In this document: positions 34,993-43,806 of the stretch, piece by piece | Numbering within the stretch: the first letter of the stretch is position 1 | How the letters are laid out: every line of letters begins with the position of its first letter | Assembly: GCF_024609245.1 (NCBI RefSeq) | Contig: NZ_JANJYH010000004.1 | Coordinates: forward strand, 353,248-417,247 | Direction: 5' to 3' | Origin: Haloarchaeobius sp. FL176 | Lineage (GTDB): Archaea > Halobacteriota > Halobacteria > Halobacteriales > Natrialbaceae | DNA: 64,000 nt | Program-made: the position numbers and the translations under genes | The notes under the pieces: model-generated | The model's input: the letters and a program-made list of their open reading frames with translations, nothing else | Told to the model about the DNA's origin: nothing | The model's database searches: none

Positions 34993-36111
34993 ATGACGGG
35001 ACCGGGCGACGACCGGGAGACACGCCTCCCCGAGGTCGCTGACGCCACGGCCGACGGTCCGCTCGCCGTCCTCGTCGCCCGGGACCGCGCCGAGGTGGCC
35101 ATCGCCAGCCTCCGCGCCGAAGGGGTGTACGACGACGACCGACGGGTCAAACCGGTCCCCGATGGACTGGTCGCGCTCCCCGTGACGGGGCCGCCGAGCG
35201 AGACGGGCGTCCGCCGCGTCGTCCGCCAGACCGACCCGGAGCCGCGCGCGCCGGACCTCGCGACGCTCCTGCGCGAACGCGGCTGGGACGACGAGGCGGT
35301 CGAGCGCGCGCCGTCGTCGTGGGCCGTCGTGGGCACCGTCGTCCTCGTCTCGCTGACCGACCTCGACGAGAGCGAGGAGGTAGCCGTCGGCGAGGCGCTG
35401 CTCGAACTCCACGGCGAGGCCGACACCGTCTGCGCCCGGGAGGGCGTCGACGGCGAACTCCGCGAGCCGGACGTGCGCGTCGTCGCCGGTATCGGCGACA
35501 CGGAGACGATCCACGTCGAGCACGGCACCCGGTACGCGCTGGACCTCTCGCAGGTCATGTTCTCGCCCGGCAACCAGAGAGAGCGCGTCCACATGGGCGA
35601 GGTCACCGACGAGAGCGAGCGCGTGCTCGACATGTTCGCCGGGATCGGCTACTTCGCGCTGCCGATGGCCCGCGCCGGGGCGACGGTGACCGCGGTCGAG
35701 AAGAATCCCGACGCGTTCCGCTACCTCGGTGAGAACGCCGTGAACAACGCGGTCCTCGACCGGATGGAGCTCGTCCTTGGCGACTGCCGCGACGTCGAGG
35801 CGACGGCCGACCGGGTGGTCATGGGCTACTACGACGCGGTCGACCCGGCACCGGGCGGCGATGCGGAGGGCGACGACCCGGCTGCCGCTGGTCGGAGCTA
35901 CCTCGACGCCGCGTTCGACGCCGTCGTTTCGGGTGGAACGCTCCACGTCCACGCGACCGAACCCGCCGACGACCCGTGGCGCCGCCCCGTGGCCCGGCTG
36001 GAGGCCGTCGCCGACGACCACGGCCGCGACGTGACGGTGCTGGACCGCCGCGAGGTCAAGAGCCACAGCGAGGGCGTCGTCCACGTCGTCGTCGACGCGC
36101 GGGTGGACTGA
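34993..36111 (+). CDS. taw2: Taw2/Trm5-type class I SAM enzyme for tRNA-Phe wybutosine synthesis
   Basis: This 372-residue protein has an N-terminal binding region and a C-terminal Rossmann SAM domain with VLDMFAGIGYFALPMARAGA and TAVEKNPDAFRYLGENAVNN. The FAGIGYF form fits Taw2/TYW2, which transfers the 3-amino-3-carboxypropyl group of SAM to the modified guanosine at tRNA-Phe position 37. Trm5 methyltransferases are close relatives, so the exact reaction is inferred. It is co-transcribed with nmd3, linking tRNA modification and ribosome assembly. Confidence 0.85.
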   Translation: MTGPGDDRETRLPEVADATADGPLAVLVARDRAEVAIASLRAEGVYDDDRRVKPVPDGLVALPVTGPPSETGVRRVVRQTDPEPRAPDLATLLRERGWDDEAVERAPSSWAVVGTVVLVSLTDLDESEEVAVGEALLELHGEADTVCAREGVDGELREPDVRVVAGIGDTETIHVEHGTRYALDLSQVMFSPGNQRERVHMGEVTDESERVLDMFAGIGYFALPMARAGATVTAVEKNPDAFRYLGENAVNNAVLDRMELVLGDCRDVEATADRVVMGYYDAVDPAPGGDAEGDDPAAAGRSYLDAAFDAVVSGGTLHVHATEPADDPWRRPVARLEAVADDHGRDVTVLDRREVKSHSEGVVHVVVDARVD

Positions 36112-36194
36112 CGACCTGTCGAGGAGAAGAGCTTTCCTGCGGTCGCCTGTAGCTGCCGACGATATCCACCACCGATTCCGATGCCGAATGGTTC

Positions 36195-36407
36195 GTGAGC
36201 CTGCTGCCGGTCGTGGTGCTGCTGGTCGCGGGGACCCTGTTCACGTCGTGGTTCCTGTGGTGGGTGTTCGCCCGTGGGTTCACCCGGTTCCCGGTGCTCG
36301 AGTACTTCGACTTCTGGGTGCCCCTCAGCTCGTTCGTCGCGGCGACCGTCACCGCGAGCGGGCTGTTGGTCTCGCTCGGCTACGTCGTCCGCCGGGGGAC
36401 GGCCTGA
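36195..36407 (+). CDS. Small two-helix membrane protein
   Basis: This 70-residue protein (GTG start) has helices at about 4-27 (LPVVVLLVAGTLFTSWFLWW) and 42-64 (PLSSFVAATVTASGLLVSLG). No family is recognised. It is convergent with the next gene, 1 nt apart. Confidence 0.6.
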   Translation: MSLLPVVVLLVAGTLFTSWFLWWVFARGFTRFPVLEYFDFWVPLSSFVAATVTASGLLVSLGYVVRRGTA

Positions 36408-36408
36408 T

Positions 36409-36672
36409 TCAGTCCCGTCCCGGCAGCACGCCGCCGTAGTACAGCAGGTGTGCGCCGGCTGCGAGCATCGCCAACCCGAGGAGCCGAACCCGCGTCGTCG
36501 CGCCGTCGCGTGGTGAGAACGCCACGTCGAGTGCGATGTCGTAGCCGGTGCTGGCGAGCGCGAGCAGTCGCTCCGGGACGAGCAGGTGAACGACGCCGGC
36601 GAGCGAGAGCAGTGCGCCGACCGGGCGGGCGAGGCGAGACCAGAGCGCGAAGGGCGACGGCGCGTTCGTCAT
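36409..36672 (-). CDS. Small membrane protein, haloarchaeal
   Basis: This 87-residue protein (ATG at 36672; an earlier in-frame start would add nine residues) has helices near 12-38 (LARPVGALLSLAGVVHLLVP) and 65-80 (RLLGLAMLAAGAHLLYYGGV). The function is unknown. Confidence 0.65.
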   Translation of the reverse strand: MTNAPSPFALWSRLARPVGALLSLAGVVHLLVPERLLALASTGYDIALDVAFSPRDGATTRVRLLGLAMLAAGAHLLYYGGVLPGRD

Positions 36673-36795
36673 GCCCCCGGCTTCGGGTGGAACAGACAAA
36701 AACGCCAGGACGGTGGCGGCCGAGCGGGTGAAGCTACGGTGGATCGCTGACCGTCAGCCGAGAGGTTGAAGCCTCCGGGGACAGAAGACGGAGGT

Positions 36796-36888
36796 ATGCC
36801 CGAGTTCAACCGCCAGCAGATCATCGCGATATTCTTCGTCGCGCTGATGATCGGCTCGTCGGTCGTCGGCGTCCTCGCGGCGTTCTGA
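36796..36888 (+). CDS. 30-residue membrane peptide
   Basis: A single-helix protein, MPEFNRQQIIAIFFVALMIG followed by SSVVGVLAAF. It has a good ribosome binding site (GGAGGT directly before the ATG). I know similar tiny FNRQQ-IIAIFF-type proteins from other haloarchaea, which makes chance unlikely. No role is known. It is short enough to be missed by most gene finders. Confidence 0.7.
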   Translation: MPEFNRQQIIAIFFVALMIGSSVVGVLAAF

Positions 36889-36917
36889 GCCGTCCCCCGA
36901 CACACATCGAGGGCCGG

Positions 36918-38753
36918 TCAGCCGTCGGTGTCCCACACGTCGGCCATCGGTGACCGTGACGACCCCGAGCGGCTGCGCCGCCCGCTGCGGGACCGGCTGT
37001 AGTCGCTGCCGCCGTCGGCGTCGCCGGACCCCTCGCCGTCGTCGCCCCCGCTGCGCCGTCCGTAGCGCCGGCCCGCCTCCGCCCCGTCGTCCATGCCCGC
37101 GAGCGCGGCGGTCGGGTCGAACGTGGGCAGGTCCGGCGTCGAGAGCCGGGTGACCTGCTCGGCGAACCACGGCGGCGTGTCGCTTCTCGCCCGGTCGAAC
37201 AGGTCGACCAGGCTCGAATCCGCGAGGTAGGTGTGGCCCCAGTCGTCGGGCGCGCGGACGACCCGCCCGCAGGCCTGGATGACCGTCCGGAGCGCCGAGC
37301 GGTAGTACCACGCCCACTGGCCCTGTTCGAGGCGGTGTTCGACGCGGGAGTCGCCGGTGTTCAGGAACGGGGCCTTGCAGAGCACCTGCCAGCGACAGAG
37401 GTCGCCCTTGAGGTCGAGCGCCTCCTCCATCTTCACGGAGAGGAACACCTCGGGTTCGTCGGTGGCCTTCCAGCTGTCCAGCTCGCCGTCGCGGTCGTCC
37501 CGCGAGTGCGTGCGGACTCGCGCGCCGACGCCGAAATCACCCATGAGCTCGGCGAGACGCTCCTGGATGCCGTAGGAGTGGCAGTGGACCAGCCCCTTCT
37601 CGTCGGGGTGGTGCTGCATGACCTGCGTGACGACCCGGGCGACCTTCGGCAGCGTCTCGTCCCGGTGCTCGTAGGTCATCTTCCCCTGCGTCACGTCGTA
37701 CAGCGGCCGGTTCTCTACGGGGAACGTGTGCTCGACGTCGACGAGGGCGGTTCGCTCGGGCGGGAGGCCGACCTGCCGGCAGAACGCGTCCTTGTTCAGG
37801 ATGGTCGCCGACAGCAGCGCGAAGCGGTTCCCCCGGTCCCAGACGGTGTGTTTCAGGTACTTCTCGGGGTTCATCGGCTTGATCGTCAGCGGGCCGCCGT
37901 CGCCGTCGTTGGAGCCGTCGTCGGGCTCCTGGTCGACCAGCCACTCCGTCGCGCTCTCGGGGTCGCGGTAGTCGCTGACGAACCAGTCCAGCTCGCCGAT
38001 GCGCTCCTGGAGGCGGTCCCGCAGCGACACCTCCGCCGCCGACAGCTCCGGCCTGCCGAGCAGCTCGTCCTTCCGCCGCTTCAGCGTGCCCAGCAGCGCG
38101 TCGGCGTAGTCGACGGCCCTGTCGATGGAGTCGACCTCGGGAACCCTGAGGTCGTCCCAGTTCGGCAACGTCTGCGGGCTCAGCTCGATGGTCGCGTACA
38201 TCTCCGCCCACTCCGCCAGCCCGTGTGCCTCGTCGACCACGACCACGTCCCGCTTTCTGAACACCTCCGACCCCGCGGTCTGCATGAAGTACGCGAGCGT
38301 CATCGCTGCGATCTCCCGGTTCGACGCGATGGCCCGGTCGGAGAAGTACGGACACCGATGCCGCACCGAGCAGTCGTAGCCCGACTCTCGGACACACGGC
38401 GCCCGGTTGACCGGCGTGTCCCGCTCCCCGGGGAGGATGCAGTCGTAGTTCGACTTCCCGCGGATGACGTTCAGGTCCTCCAGCAGCGAATCTGCGGCCA
38501 CGTCGTCCAGCTGCGAAACCTGCGGTGTCGTGTAGTACGCCCCGCTCGCGTCGCTCGGCGCTACGTCATCTACTCGCTCCGCACAGCCCGCGATGGCCCG
38601 AGCCAGGAGCGACTTGCCGCTGCCCGTCGGCGCTCTCACCAGGACGACGTCGTTGTCGGCCTCGAACGCCGCCTGGATGTCTCTCAGCGCCTGCTTCTGG
38701 GCTCCGCGGTAGGAGGGCGCCGGGAACTCCTCGAAGATACGCGACGGGTCCAC
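36918..38753 (-). CDS. XPD/DinG-like superfamily 2 DNA helicase with Fe-S motif
   Basis: This 611-residue ATP-dependent helicase has Walker A RAPTGSGKSLLARAIAG, a four-cysteine cluster motif between motifs Ia and II (DCILPGERD, APCVRES, YDCSVRHRCPYFSDR), the DEAH box in VVVDEAHGLAEW, LLSATILNKD (motif III), and QACGRVVRAPDDWG (motif VI). This is the XPD/Rad3 layout used in repair. The Ser/Gly/Arg-rich acidic tail after about 545 looks disordered. It starts with GTG (peptide DPSRIFEEFPAPSYRGAQ). A TATA-like GACTTTACACC lies about 30 nt upstream. Confidence 0.93.
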   Translation of the reverse strand: MDPSRIFEEFPAPSYRGAQKQALRDIQAAFEADNDVVLVRAPTGSGKSLLARAIAGCAERVDDVAPSDASGAYYTTPQVSQLDDVAADSLLEDLNVIRGKSNYDCILPGERDTPVNRAPCVRESGYDCSVRHRCPYFSDRAIASNREIAAMTLAYFMQTAGSEVFRKRDVVVVDEAHGLAEWAEMYATIELSPQTLPNWDDLRVPEVDSIDRAVDYADALLGTLKRRKDELLGRPELSAAEVSLRDRLQERIGELDWFVSDYRDPESATEWLVDQEPDDGSNDGDGGPLTIKPMNPEKYLKHTVWDRGNRFALLSATILNKDAFCRQVGLPPERTALVDVEHTFPVENRPLYDVTQGKMTYEHRDETLPKVARVVTQVMQHHPDEKGLVHCHSYGIQERLAELMGDFGVGARVRTHSRDDRDGELDSWKATDEPEVFLSVKMEEALDLKGDLCRWQVLCKAPFLNTGDSRVEHRLEQGQWAWYYRSALRTVIQACGRVVRAPDDWGHTYLADSSLVDLFDRARSDTPPWFAEQVTRLSTPDLPTFDPTAALAGMDDGAEAGRRYGRRSGGDDGEGSGDADGGSDYSRSRSGRRSRSGSSRSPMADVWDTDG

Positions 38754-38994
38754 TCTGTACTGTGGGAGTGCTCGATGTGGTGTAAAGTCTCCGAATGAAG
38801 CTAGTCGAACGGTGGGCTTGTCTCGGGAATCCTGTCGCTGCCGGTGTCTCTACCAGCCTGAAAGGGTCGAGCGCGTCGGGGCCTTCTGGCTGGTATCGTC
38901 TCCGACACTCGCGATTCGGGTGACGATGAGACCGAGCCTTCGAACCGACTCCGACGACGGAACGGTACACTCTTTGACGAGCACTGCCCTCACT

Positions 38995-39588
38995 GTGGAC
39001 GTGGCGCGCCACTTCGAGTACCCCTGTCCCGACTGCCGGAGCACGAACGACCTCCACGACCCGGAGTGTCGGTTCGCGGGCGCCGAGTGGCACGCAGTCG
39101 AGAAAGCCTACGCGGACGTGCTGGCGGCGCTGTCTGGCGGGGTCAAACGCGAAGACGAACTGCCGTCGGTCGCGGCGGACTGGGGTGCGCTCCAGCAGGC
39201 CGCGCTGGAGCACTTGCGGACGGTCCAGCGGGTCGACGAGCACGACGGCCGGCTGGAGCTGCGCTCGCCCGACGAGTACCGCGAGCTGTTGACGACGCCG
39301 CAGTACGAGCCGGTGAAGACGGTGTACGAGTACGGTTCGGTGCCCGGCTGTCACGACAACAGCGTGTTCGCGCTGGTCGCCTACTACGAGATGGTCGGGC
39401 TCTCGTGGGCGGAGACCAGAGAGCAGGTCATCGAGTGGCTGCACGAGACGGGCACGTGGGAACGCGGCGGCTTCGCCGAGGACTCACCGGAGGAGCTGGT
39501 CGACGCGAAGCGGCACGTGTACGAGTCGGGATACGGCTGGAAGCAGGCGGCGCGCGAGGCGAAGGCGGTCATCGACCGCTATCGGTGA
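38995..39588 (+). CDS. Uncharacterised haloarchaeal protein with N-terminal zinc motif
   Basis: This 197-residue protein starts (GTG) with DVARHFEYPCPDCRST and DPECRF, a likely zinc site, followed by a helical domain. The middle contains VYEYGSVPGCHDNSVFALVA, and the end is AREAKAVIDRYR. I do not recognise the family. The frame is open to 38812 with an ATG at about 38926, but that extension shows no conserved look. Confidence 0.7.
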   Translation: MDVARHFEYPCPDCRSTNDLHDPECRFAGAEWHAVEKAYADVLAALSGGVKREDELPSVAADWGALQQAALEHLRTVQRVDEHDGRLELRSPDEYRELLTTPQYEPVKTVYEYGSVPGCHDNSVFALVAYYEMVGLSWAETREQVIEWLHETGTWERGGFAEDSPEELVDAKRHVYESGYGWKQAAREAKAVIDRYR

Positions 39589-39663
39589 GGCGGTCCACGC
39601 CGCAGGCCAACCGCTCCGGCCGACGACGCCGTCCTTTTGCCGCCGCGACCCGAACTCGGGCGC

Positions 39664-40020
39664 ATGACAGCATCGTCGCCAGGCTACCGGGACGTGGTCG
39701 GCGGAGTCACCGCGGCTCACTGGCCGGTCGCGCTCGTCTCGTTCGTTCCGTTCCTCGCCTACTTCGCCCTCACGGGGCAGGTGACGCTGGCGCTCGCGAT
39801 GGCCGCAACCGGGCTGGCGGCGGCCCACGCGTTCGTGGTCGGCATCGCGCTCGGGCGCGGTGACCGCAACGTCGCGCTCGGCGTCGGCTCGCTGACCGCG
39901 GTCGTCGTCGCCGTGAGTGCCGTCGCGCTCGTCGACCTCGCCGCGGTGGTGTTCCTGTTCGGGTCGATGGTCTGCCTGCCGGCCGCGGCGCTCGGGCACG
40001 CGGCGTGGCAGCGAGCGTAG
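39664..40020 (+). CDS. Four-helix membrane protein, haloarchaeal
   Basis: This 118-residue protein has hydrophobic segments at about 18-36, 38-60, 70-88 and 92-112 (for example WPVALVSFVPFLAYFALTG). The ATG at 39664 fits the sequence better than the in-frame start nine codons earlier. It converges on the PCNA gene, 19 nt apart. The function is unknown. Confidence 0.7.
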   Translation: MTASSPGYRDVVGGVTAAHWPVALVSFVPFLAYFALTGQVTLALAMAATGLAAAHAFVVGIALGRGDRNVALGVGSLTAVVVAVSAVALVDLAAVVFLFGSMVCLPAAALGHAAWQRA

Positions 40021-40039
40021 AAGAGAGCGAGAACCGCTA

Positions 40040-40783
40040 TCAGTCGCTCTGGATGCGCGGTGCGAGCACGAACAGCACCGAGCCCTGCCCCTCGGCGATG
40101 GGGAACTTGATCTTGAGGGGGAACTCCTCGCCGAGTTCGAGCGTGACCTCGGCGTCGGCGGGGATTGCCTTGTTCATGTCCTTCAGGTAGTCGAGGCTGA
40201 ACAGCGAGCGGGCGTCGCCGGCCTGGAGGTCGATGAGCTGCTCGGTGGTGAGTTCGAGGTGGACGTCGTCGGTGTCGCCCTCCGCGTCGACGTAGAACAG
40301 CTCGTCGCTCGCGTCGACGCCGAGTGCGATGTGGTCCGAGACCATGTCGGAGGCCTTGACGGCGCGGTTGATGTCCTTGCCCTCGATGACGACCTCGGCG
40401 GAGAGGTCGAGGTCCGGGATGTCGGGCTCCTGACGGATGCTGTCGGGGTCGATGAGCGCGAGGGTGTACTCCAGCCCGTCGATCTGGATGTGGAGCTTGC
40501 GCGTCTCCTCGTCGAGTTCGAGCTCGACGAGCTGTCCGGCATCGGCCATCCCGGCGATGTCTTCGAGACGGGAGAGGTTGACGCCGATGATGCCGCCGTC
40601 GGCCTCGTAGGACTCGAACGCCTCGGCGGAGAGCCGCAGGTCGACCATGCCGACGTTGGCGGGGTCGACGGCGCGTATCTCGATGCCGTCTTCGTCGAGG
40701 TGGACTTTACACTCGTCCACCAGGACGCTCACGGAGTCGAGCGTCGTCTTGAGCGTCTCGGCGCTCACGATGGCCTTGAACAT
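40040..40783 (-). CDS. pcn: DNA polymerase sliding clamp (PCNA)
   Basis: This 247-residue ring clamp tethers replication and repair enzymes to DNA. It has the two-domain PCNA fold: [20 protein letters not shown] and [18 protein letters not shown] in the first half, [20 protein letters not shown] in the second, and the end [18 protein letters not shown]. It is acidic, as in other haloarchaeal clamps. A T-rich TATA-like element lies at 40809-40820, 26-37 nt upstream. Confidence 0.98.
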   Translation of the reverse strand: MFKAIVSAETLKTTLDSVSVLVDECKVHLDEDGIEIRAVDPANVGMVDLRLSAEAFESYEADGGIIGVNLSRLEDIAGMADAGQLVELELDEETRKLHIQIDGLEYTLALIDPDSIRQEPDIPDLDLSAEVVIEGKDINRAVKASDMVSDHIALGVDASDELFYVDAEGDTDDVHLELTTEQLIDLQAGDARSLFSLDYLKDMNKAIPADAEVTLELGEEFPLKIKFPIAEGQGSVLFVLAPRIQSD

Positions 40784-40965
40784 GTTGAATCACGCTACGA
40801 AACCGGGCACTAAAAAAACACCCTTTCGGTCGCGCGAGCGCGTGCGAATCGCCCGTCGCACGGCTCTCAGAAGTTCGTCACCTTCGACTGGATGCGGCCG
40901 TCGCCGCGCCGCCGGAACGAAGCCCCTAACCGCGCTCGCGGGCTACAACAGGCAACTGACCACCT

Positions 40966-41739
40966 ATGGCGCGCAAGGACCACTGGTACAACAAGTCGAA
41001 ACAGGAGGGGTACCGCACACGGGCGTCGTACAAGCTCAAACAGCTCGACCGGAAGGAGGGGCTGTTCGGCCCCGGCAACACGGTCGTCGACCTCGGGGCC
41101 GCCCCGGGCGGCTGGCTCCAGGTCGCCGCCGAGGAGGTCGGCTCCGAGGGAACGGTCATCGGCGTCGACTTCCAGCGCATCGAGGGCTTCGACGAGGAGT
41201 ACGACGACTGGATAGAGACGATCCGCGGCGACATGACCGAGGAGGACACGAAGGAGCAGGTCCGCGAGGCCGCCGGCAACGAGGTCGACGTGGTGCTCTC
41301 GGACCTGGCCCCGAACATGACCGGCGAGTACCAGCTCGACCACGCCCGCTCGGTCCACCTCGCCCGGCAGGCGTTCGAGACCGCGCTGGACGTGCTCGAC
41401 TCGGGCGGCGACTTCGCCGTGAAGGTGTTCGAGGGGAAGGATCTCGACCGCCTCCGCGAGGACATCGAGGCCGAGTTCCAGTACGTCCGGACCACGACAC
41501 CCGAGGCGTCCCGCGACGAATCCTCCGAGGTGTACCTGGTCGCGAAGCACCGTCTGACCGCGCCGGTCCGTCCAGGCGACAGGGTCGAGGTGACCATCGA
41601 GGATATCGGCAGCGAGGGCGACGGCATCGCCAAGGTCGAGGGGTTCACGCTGTTCGTCGACGGCGCCGACGAGGGCGAGACCGTCGAGGTCGAGGTTCGC
41701 GAGGTCAAGCCCCGCTTCGGCTTCGCGGAGCCGCTGTAG
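40966..41739 (+). CDS. rlmE: 23S rRNA ribose methyltransferase RlmE fused to a TRAM domain
   Basis: This 257-residue FtsJ/RlmE protein methylates a 2'-OH in the 23S A-loop. Residues 1-200 hold the Rossmann domain (VVDLGAAPGGWLQVAAEEVG) and catalytic residues K9/K12-region, D in SDLAPNMTGEYQLD, and K in FAVKVFEGKD. Residues about 203-257 form a TRAM domain (VRPGDRVEVTIEDIGSEGDG, GFTLFVDGADEGETVEVEV) that binds RNA. The bacterial enzyme lacks TRAM; the fusion is known from haloarchaea. Confidence 0.95.
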   Translation: MARKDHWYNKSKQEGYRTRASYKLKQLDRKEGLFGPGNTVVDLGAAPGGWLQVAAEEVGSEGTVIGVDFQRIEGFDEEYDDWIETIRGDMTEEDTKEQVREAAGNEVDVVLSDLAPNMTGEYQLDHARSVHLARQAFETALDVLDSGGDFAVKVFEGKDLDRLREDIEAEFQYVRTTTPEASRDESSEVYLVAKHRLTAPVRPGDRVEVTIEDIGSEGDGIAKVEGFTLFVDGADEGETVEVEVREVKPRFGFAEPL

Positions 41740-41768
41740 CGTCGCTCGGCAGCTCGTCGCGCCGCCTC

Positions 41769-41948
41769 TTACTCGTCGTCGTCCGCCAGCCGGTCGTGGC
41801 GCGCGTCGATCTCGTCGAGGATGTCGAGGTTCTTCCGGATTGACGACCGGACGGCGTCCGAGCGGTTGACGAACTTCCCGTCGTCGCCGACGTGGTCGTC
41901 GAGGTCGTCGAGCAGTTCCTGCGGAATCTCGACGCTGATCTTTGGCAT
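41769..41948 (-). CDS. Ribbon-helix-helix (CopG-like) transcriptional regulator
   Basis: This 59-residue protein starts MPKISVEIPQELLDDLDDHV, continues FVNRSDAVRSSIRKNLDIL and ends acidic: a classic RHH DNA-binding dimer. A TATA-like ACTATTTACC (41971-41980) is 23-32 nt upstream. It could regulate itself or the MscS channel gene just upstream; no toxin partner is adjacent. Confidence 0.88.
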   Translation of the reverse strand: MPKISVEIPQELLDDLDDHVGDDGKFVNRSDAVRSSIRKNLDILDEIDARHDRLADDDE

Positions 41949-42017
41949 GCGGCGTGATTGGTGTATCTGCGGTAAATAGTCCGGTGATGTCGGCGACGCC
42001 GGGCGAGCCGCCGTCGC

Positions 42018-42887
42018 TCAGCCGTCGGCGGACGCCGTGTCGACGTTCCTGACTTCGAGGCCGCCCGAGAGTTCGGTGTTCGGGTACGGCATGTCGATGC
42101 CGTCCGCGTCGAAGCGCTCCTTGACCGCCTCCAGGAACGCCGCACGGACCGCCCCGTAGCTGTCCTCGCGCGGGTCGATCCAGAGCCGGCCGGAGAGCAC
42201 GACGGCGGAGTCACCGAGCGACACGACCGGCGCCGACGGCGCTGGGTCGTCGAACGCGGCCTCGATGTTCGCTGCCTCGTCGACGATGGCCTCGCGTGCC
42301 TGCTCGATGTCGTCGTCGTAGCCGATGCCGAAGCCGACGGACACCCGGCGCTCGTCGTTCGCGACGTTGTTGACCACTGCGGCGTTGGCGAGGTCGCTGT
42401 TCGGGACCGTCACCAGCTCGTTGTCGAACGTGTCGAGCTTCGTCACCCGGAGCTCGACCTCCCGGACGACGCCGCTGTTGCCGTCCCACTCGATCCAGTC
42501 TCCGGTCGTGAACGGCTCGTCCTGCAGGATGAACACGCCGGCGACGAAGTTGGCGATGATGTCCTGCGCGGCGAAGCCGACCGCGAGCGCGAGCGCGCCG
42601 GCGAGCGTCGCGAACGCCGCGAGGACGACGCCGAAGCCGGCGATGGTCGCGGCCAGTGCGACGGAGAGGACCGCCACGATGCCGATGGTCGCGCTCTCGG
42701 CGAGCCCGACGATCGTCTCGTCGAAGCCACGGCGCCGCATGCTCTTCTCGACCGCGCTGGTCACGACGAGTCGCCCGACAGCGAACAGCACCACGAACAC
42801 GAAGACGAAGATGATGATGGTCGTGATGGCGCTGATGATCGGTGCGACGTACTGCCCCAGGTCGAGCCCCAACTGAAATGGTAGCAT
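42018..42887 (-). CDS. mscS: MscS-family small-conductance mechanosensitive channel
   Basis: This 289-residue membrane channel releases solutes on hypo-osmotic shock. Three helices occupy about 12-120, the third being the Gly/Ala pore helix (ATLAGALALAVGFAAQDIIA). The cytoplasmic beta domain has FTTGDWIEWDGNSGVVREVE and VTVPNSDLANAAVVN, and the C-terminal domain ends near MPYPNTELSGG. All family landmarks are present. Confidence 0.93.
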   Translation of the reverse strand: MLPFQLGLDLGQYVAPIISAITTIIIFVFVFVVLFAVGRLVVTSAVEKSMRRRGFDETIVGLAESATIGIVAVLSVALAATIAGFGVVLAAFATLAGALALAVGFAAQDIIANFVAGVFILQDEPFTTGDWIEWDGNSGVVREVELRVTKLDTFDNELVTVPNSDLANAAVVNNVANDERRVSVGFGIGYDDDIEQAREAIVDEAANIEAAFDDPAPSAPVVSLGDSAVVLSGRLWIDPREDSYGAVRAAFLEAVKERFDADGIDMPYPNTELSGGLEVRNVDTASADG

Positions 42888-43040
42888 ATACCGTGTAACC
42901 TTCTCTCATTGGCCACTTATAGGTTGACCAGCCGGGGGTCGGTCGCCGGCGGACTACCCGGCCCGCACAAGTACGGTCGGGTTCCGGCCAGCCTCCCGCC
43001 GACCGCAACGGCCGCTTCGGCGTCGGCCCTACCGGGTGGC

Positions 43041-43805
43041 ATGAACACTGACGACGCCCGAGACGCGGCCATCGCGGCACTCGCACGGCGCGAGTACGAG
43101 CTGGCGGGCGACGAGTACGGCCGGGCGGCGTGGGCGACGCTCGCGGAGCCACGTCCCGGGGCGACCCCGTTCGACGCCGACGAGAAGGGCTGGGTCGGGG
43201 CCGGCCTGCAGTACCTCCTCACCGGCGCGCTGGCCTACCGGGTCGCGGGCCGGGACGACCGTGCGACCCACCGGAGCGTCGAGTGCGTCGCCGTCGCGCG
43301 TGACCTGCGGAACGCGCTCGACCACCCCGCCCAGGTCGCCTGTCTGACCGAGTTCGTCGCCGACGCTCACGTCGTCGGCGCGCTGGACGACCCCGCCGCG
43401 GTGTACGCCGAGGCGGCGTCCGCGTACGAGGACGCCGCCGCTGCGGTCGACGACCCGCACGAGTGGGCGACGACGCCCCTGTTCGAGGCCGTCACGACGC
43501 CGCTCCAGCAGGTCGCCCGCGGCAGCGCGAACGGGGAGATCGCCGTCGGCTGGGACGACCTCCACGGCTCCGATCCCGGCGACCCCGGCGCGTTCCTCGC
43601 ACACCGTGTACAGTACAAGCGACGGCGCTTCCGGAGCCTGGTCGAGCGTGCGGTCGACGACGGGCATCTGGCTGCGCCCCGCGGGACGACCGCCTACGGC
43701 GAGCCGAGCCACCGCTGTCCGGACTGTGGGTCGAACGACGTGAACTGGACCGGCGGGAGCACGCTCTGTCTCCGCTGCTCGACGCCGATGGTGCCCCGCG
43801 ACTGA
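43041..43805 (+). CDS. Uncharacterised haloarchaeal protein with C-terminal zinc ribbon
   Basis: This 254-residue, Ala-rich helical protein (NTDDARDAAIAALARREYEL onward) looks like a repeat-type helical domain. It ends in a zinc ribbon, CPDCGSNDV and CLRCSTPMVP. I do not recognise the family. It converges on tatCt, 1 nt apart. Confidence 0.75.
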   Translation: MNTDDARDAAIAALARREYELAGDEYGRAAWATLAEPRPGATPFDADEKGWVGAGLQYLLTGALAYRVAGRDDRATHRSVECVAVARDLRNALDHPAQVACLTEFVADAHVVGALDDPAAVYAEAASAYEDAAAAVDDPHEWATTPLFEAVTTPLQQVARGSANGEIAVGWDDLHGSDPGDPGAFLAHRVQYKRRRFRSLVERAVDDGHLAAPRGTTAYGEPSHRCPDCGSNDVNWTGGSTLCLRCSTPMVPRD

Positions 43806-43806
43806 C

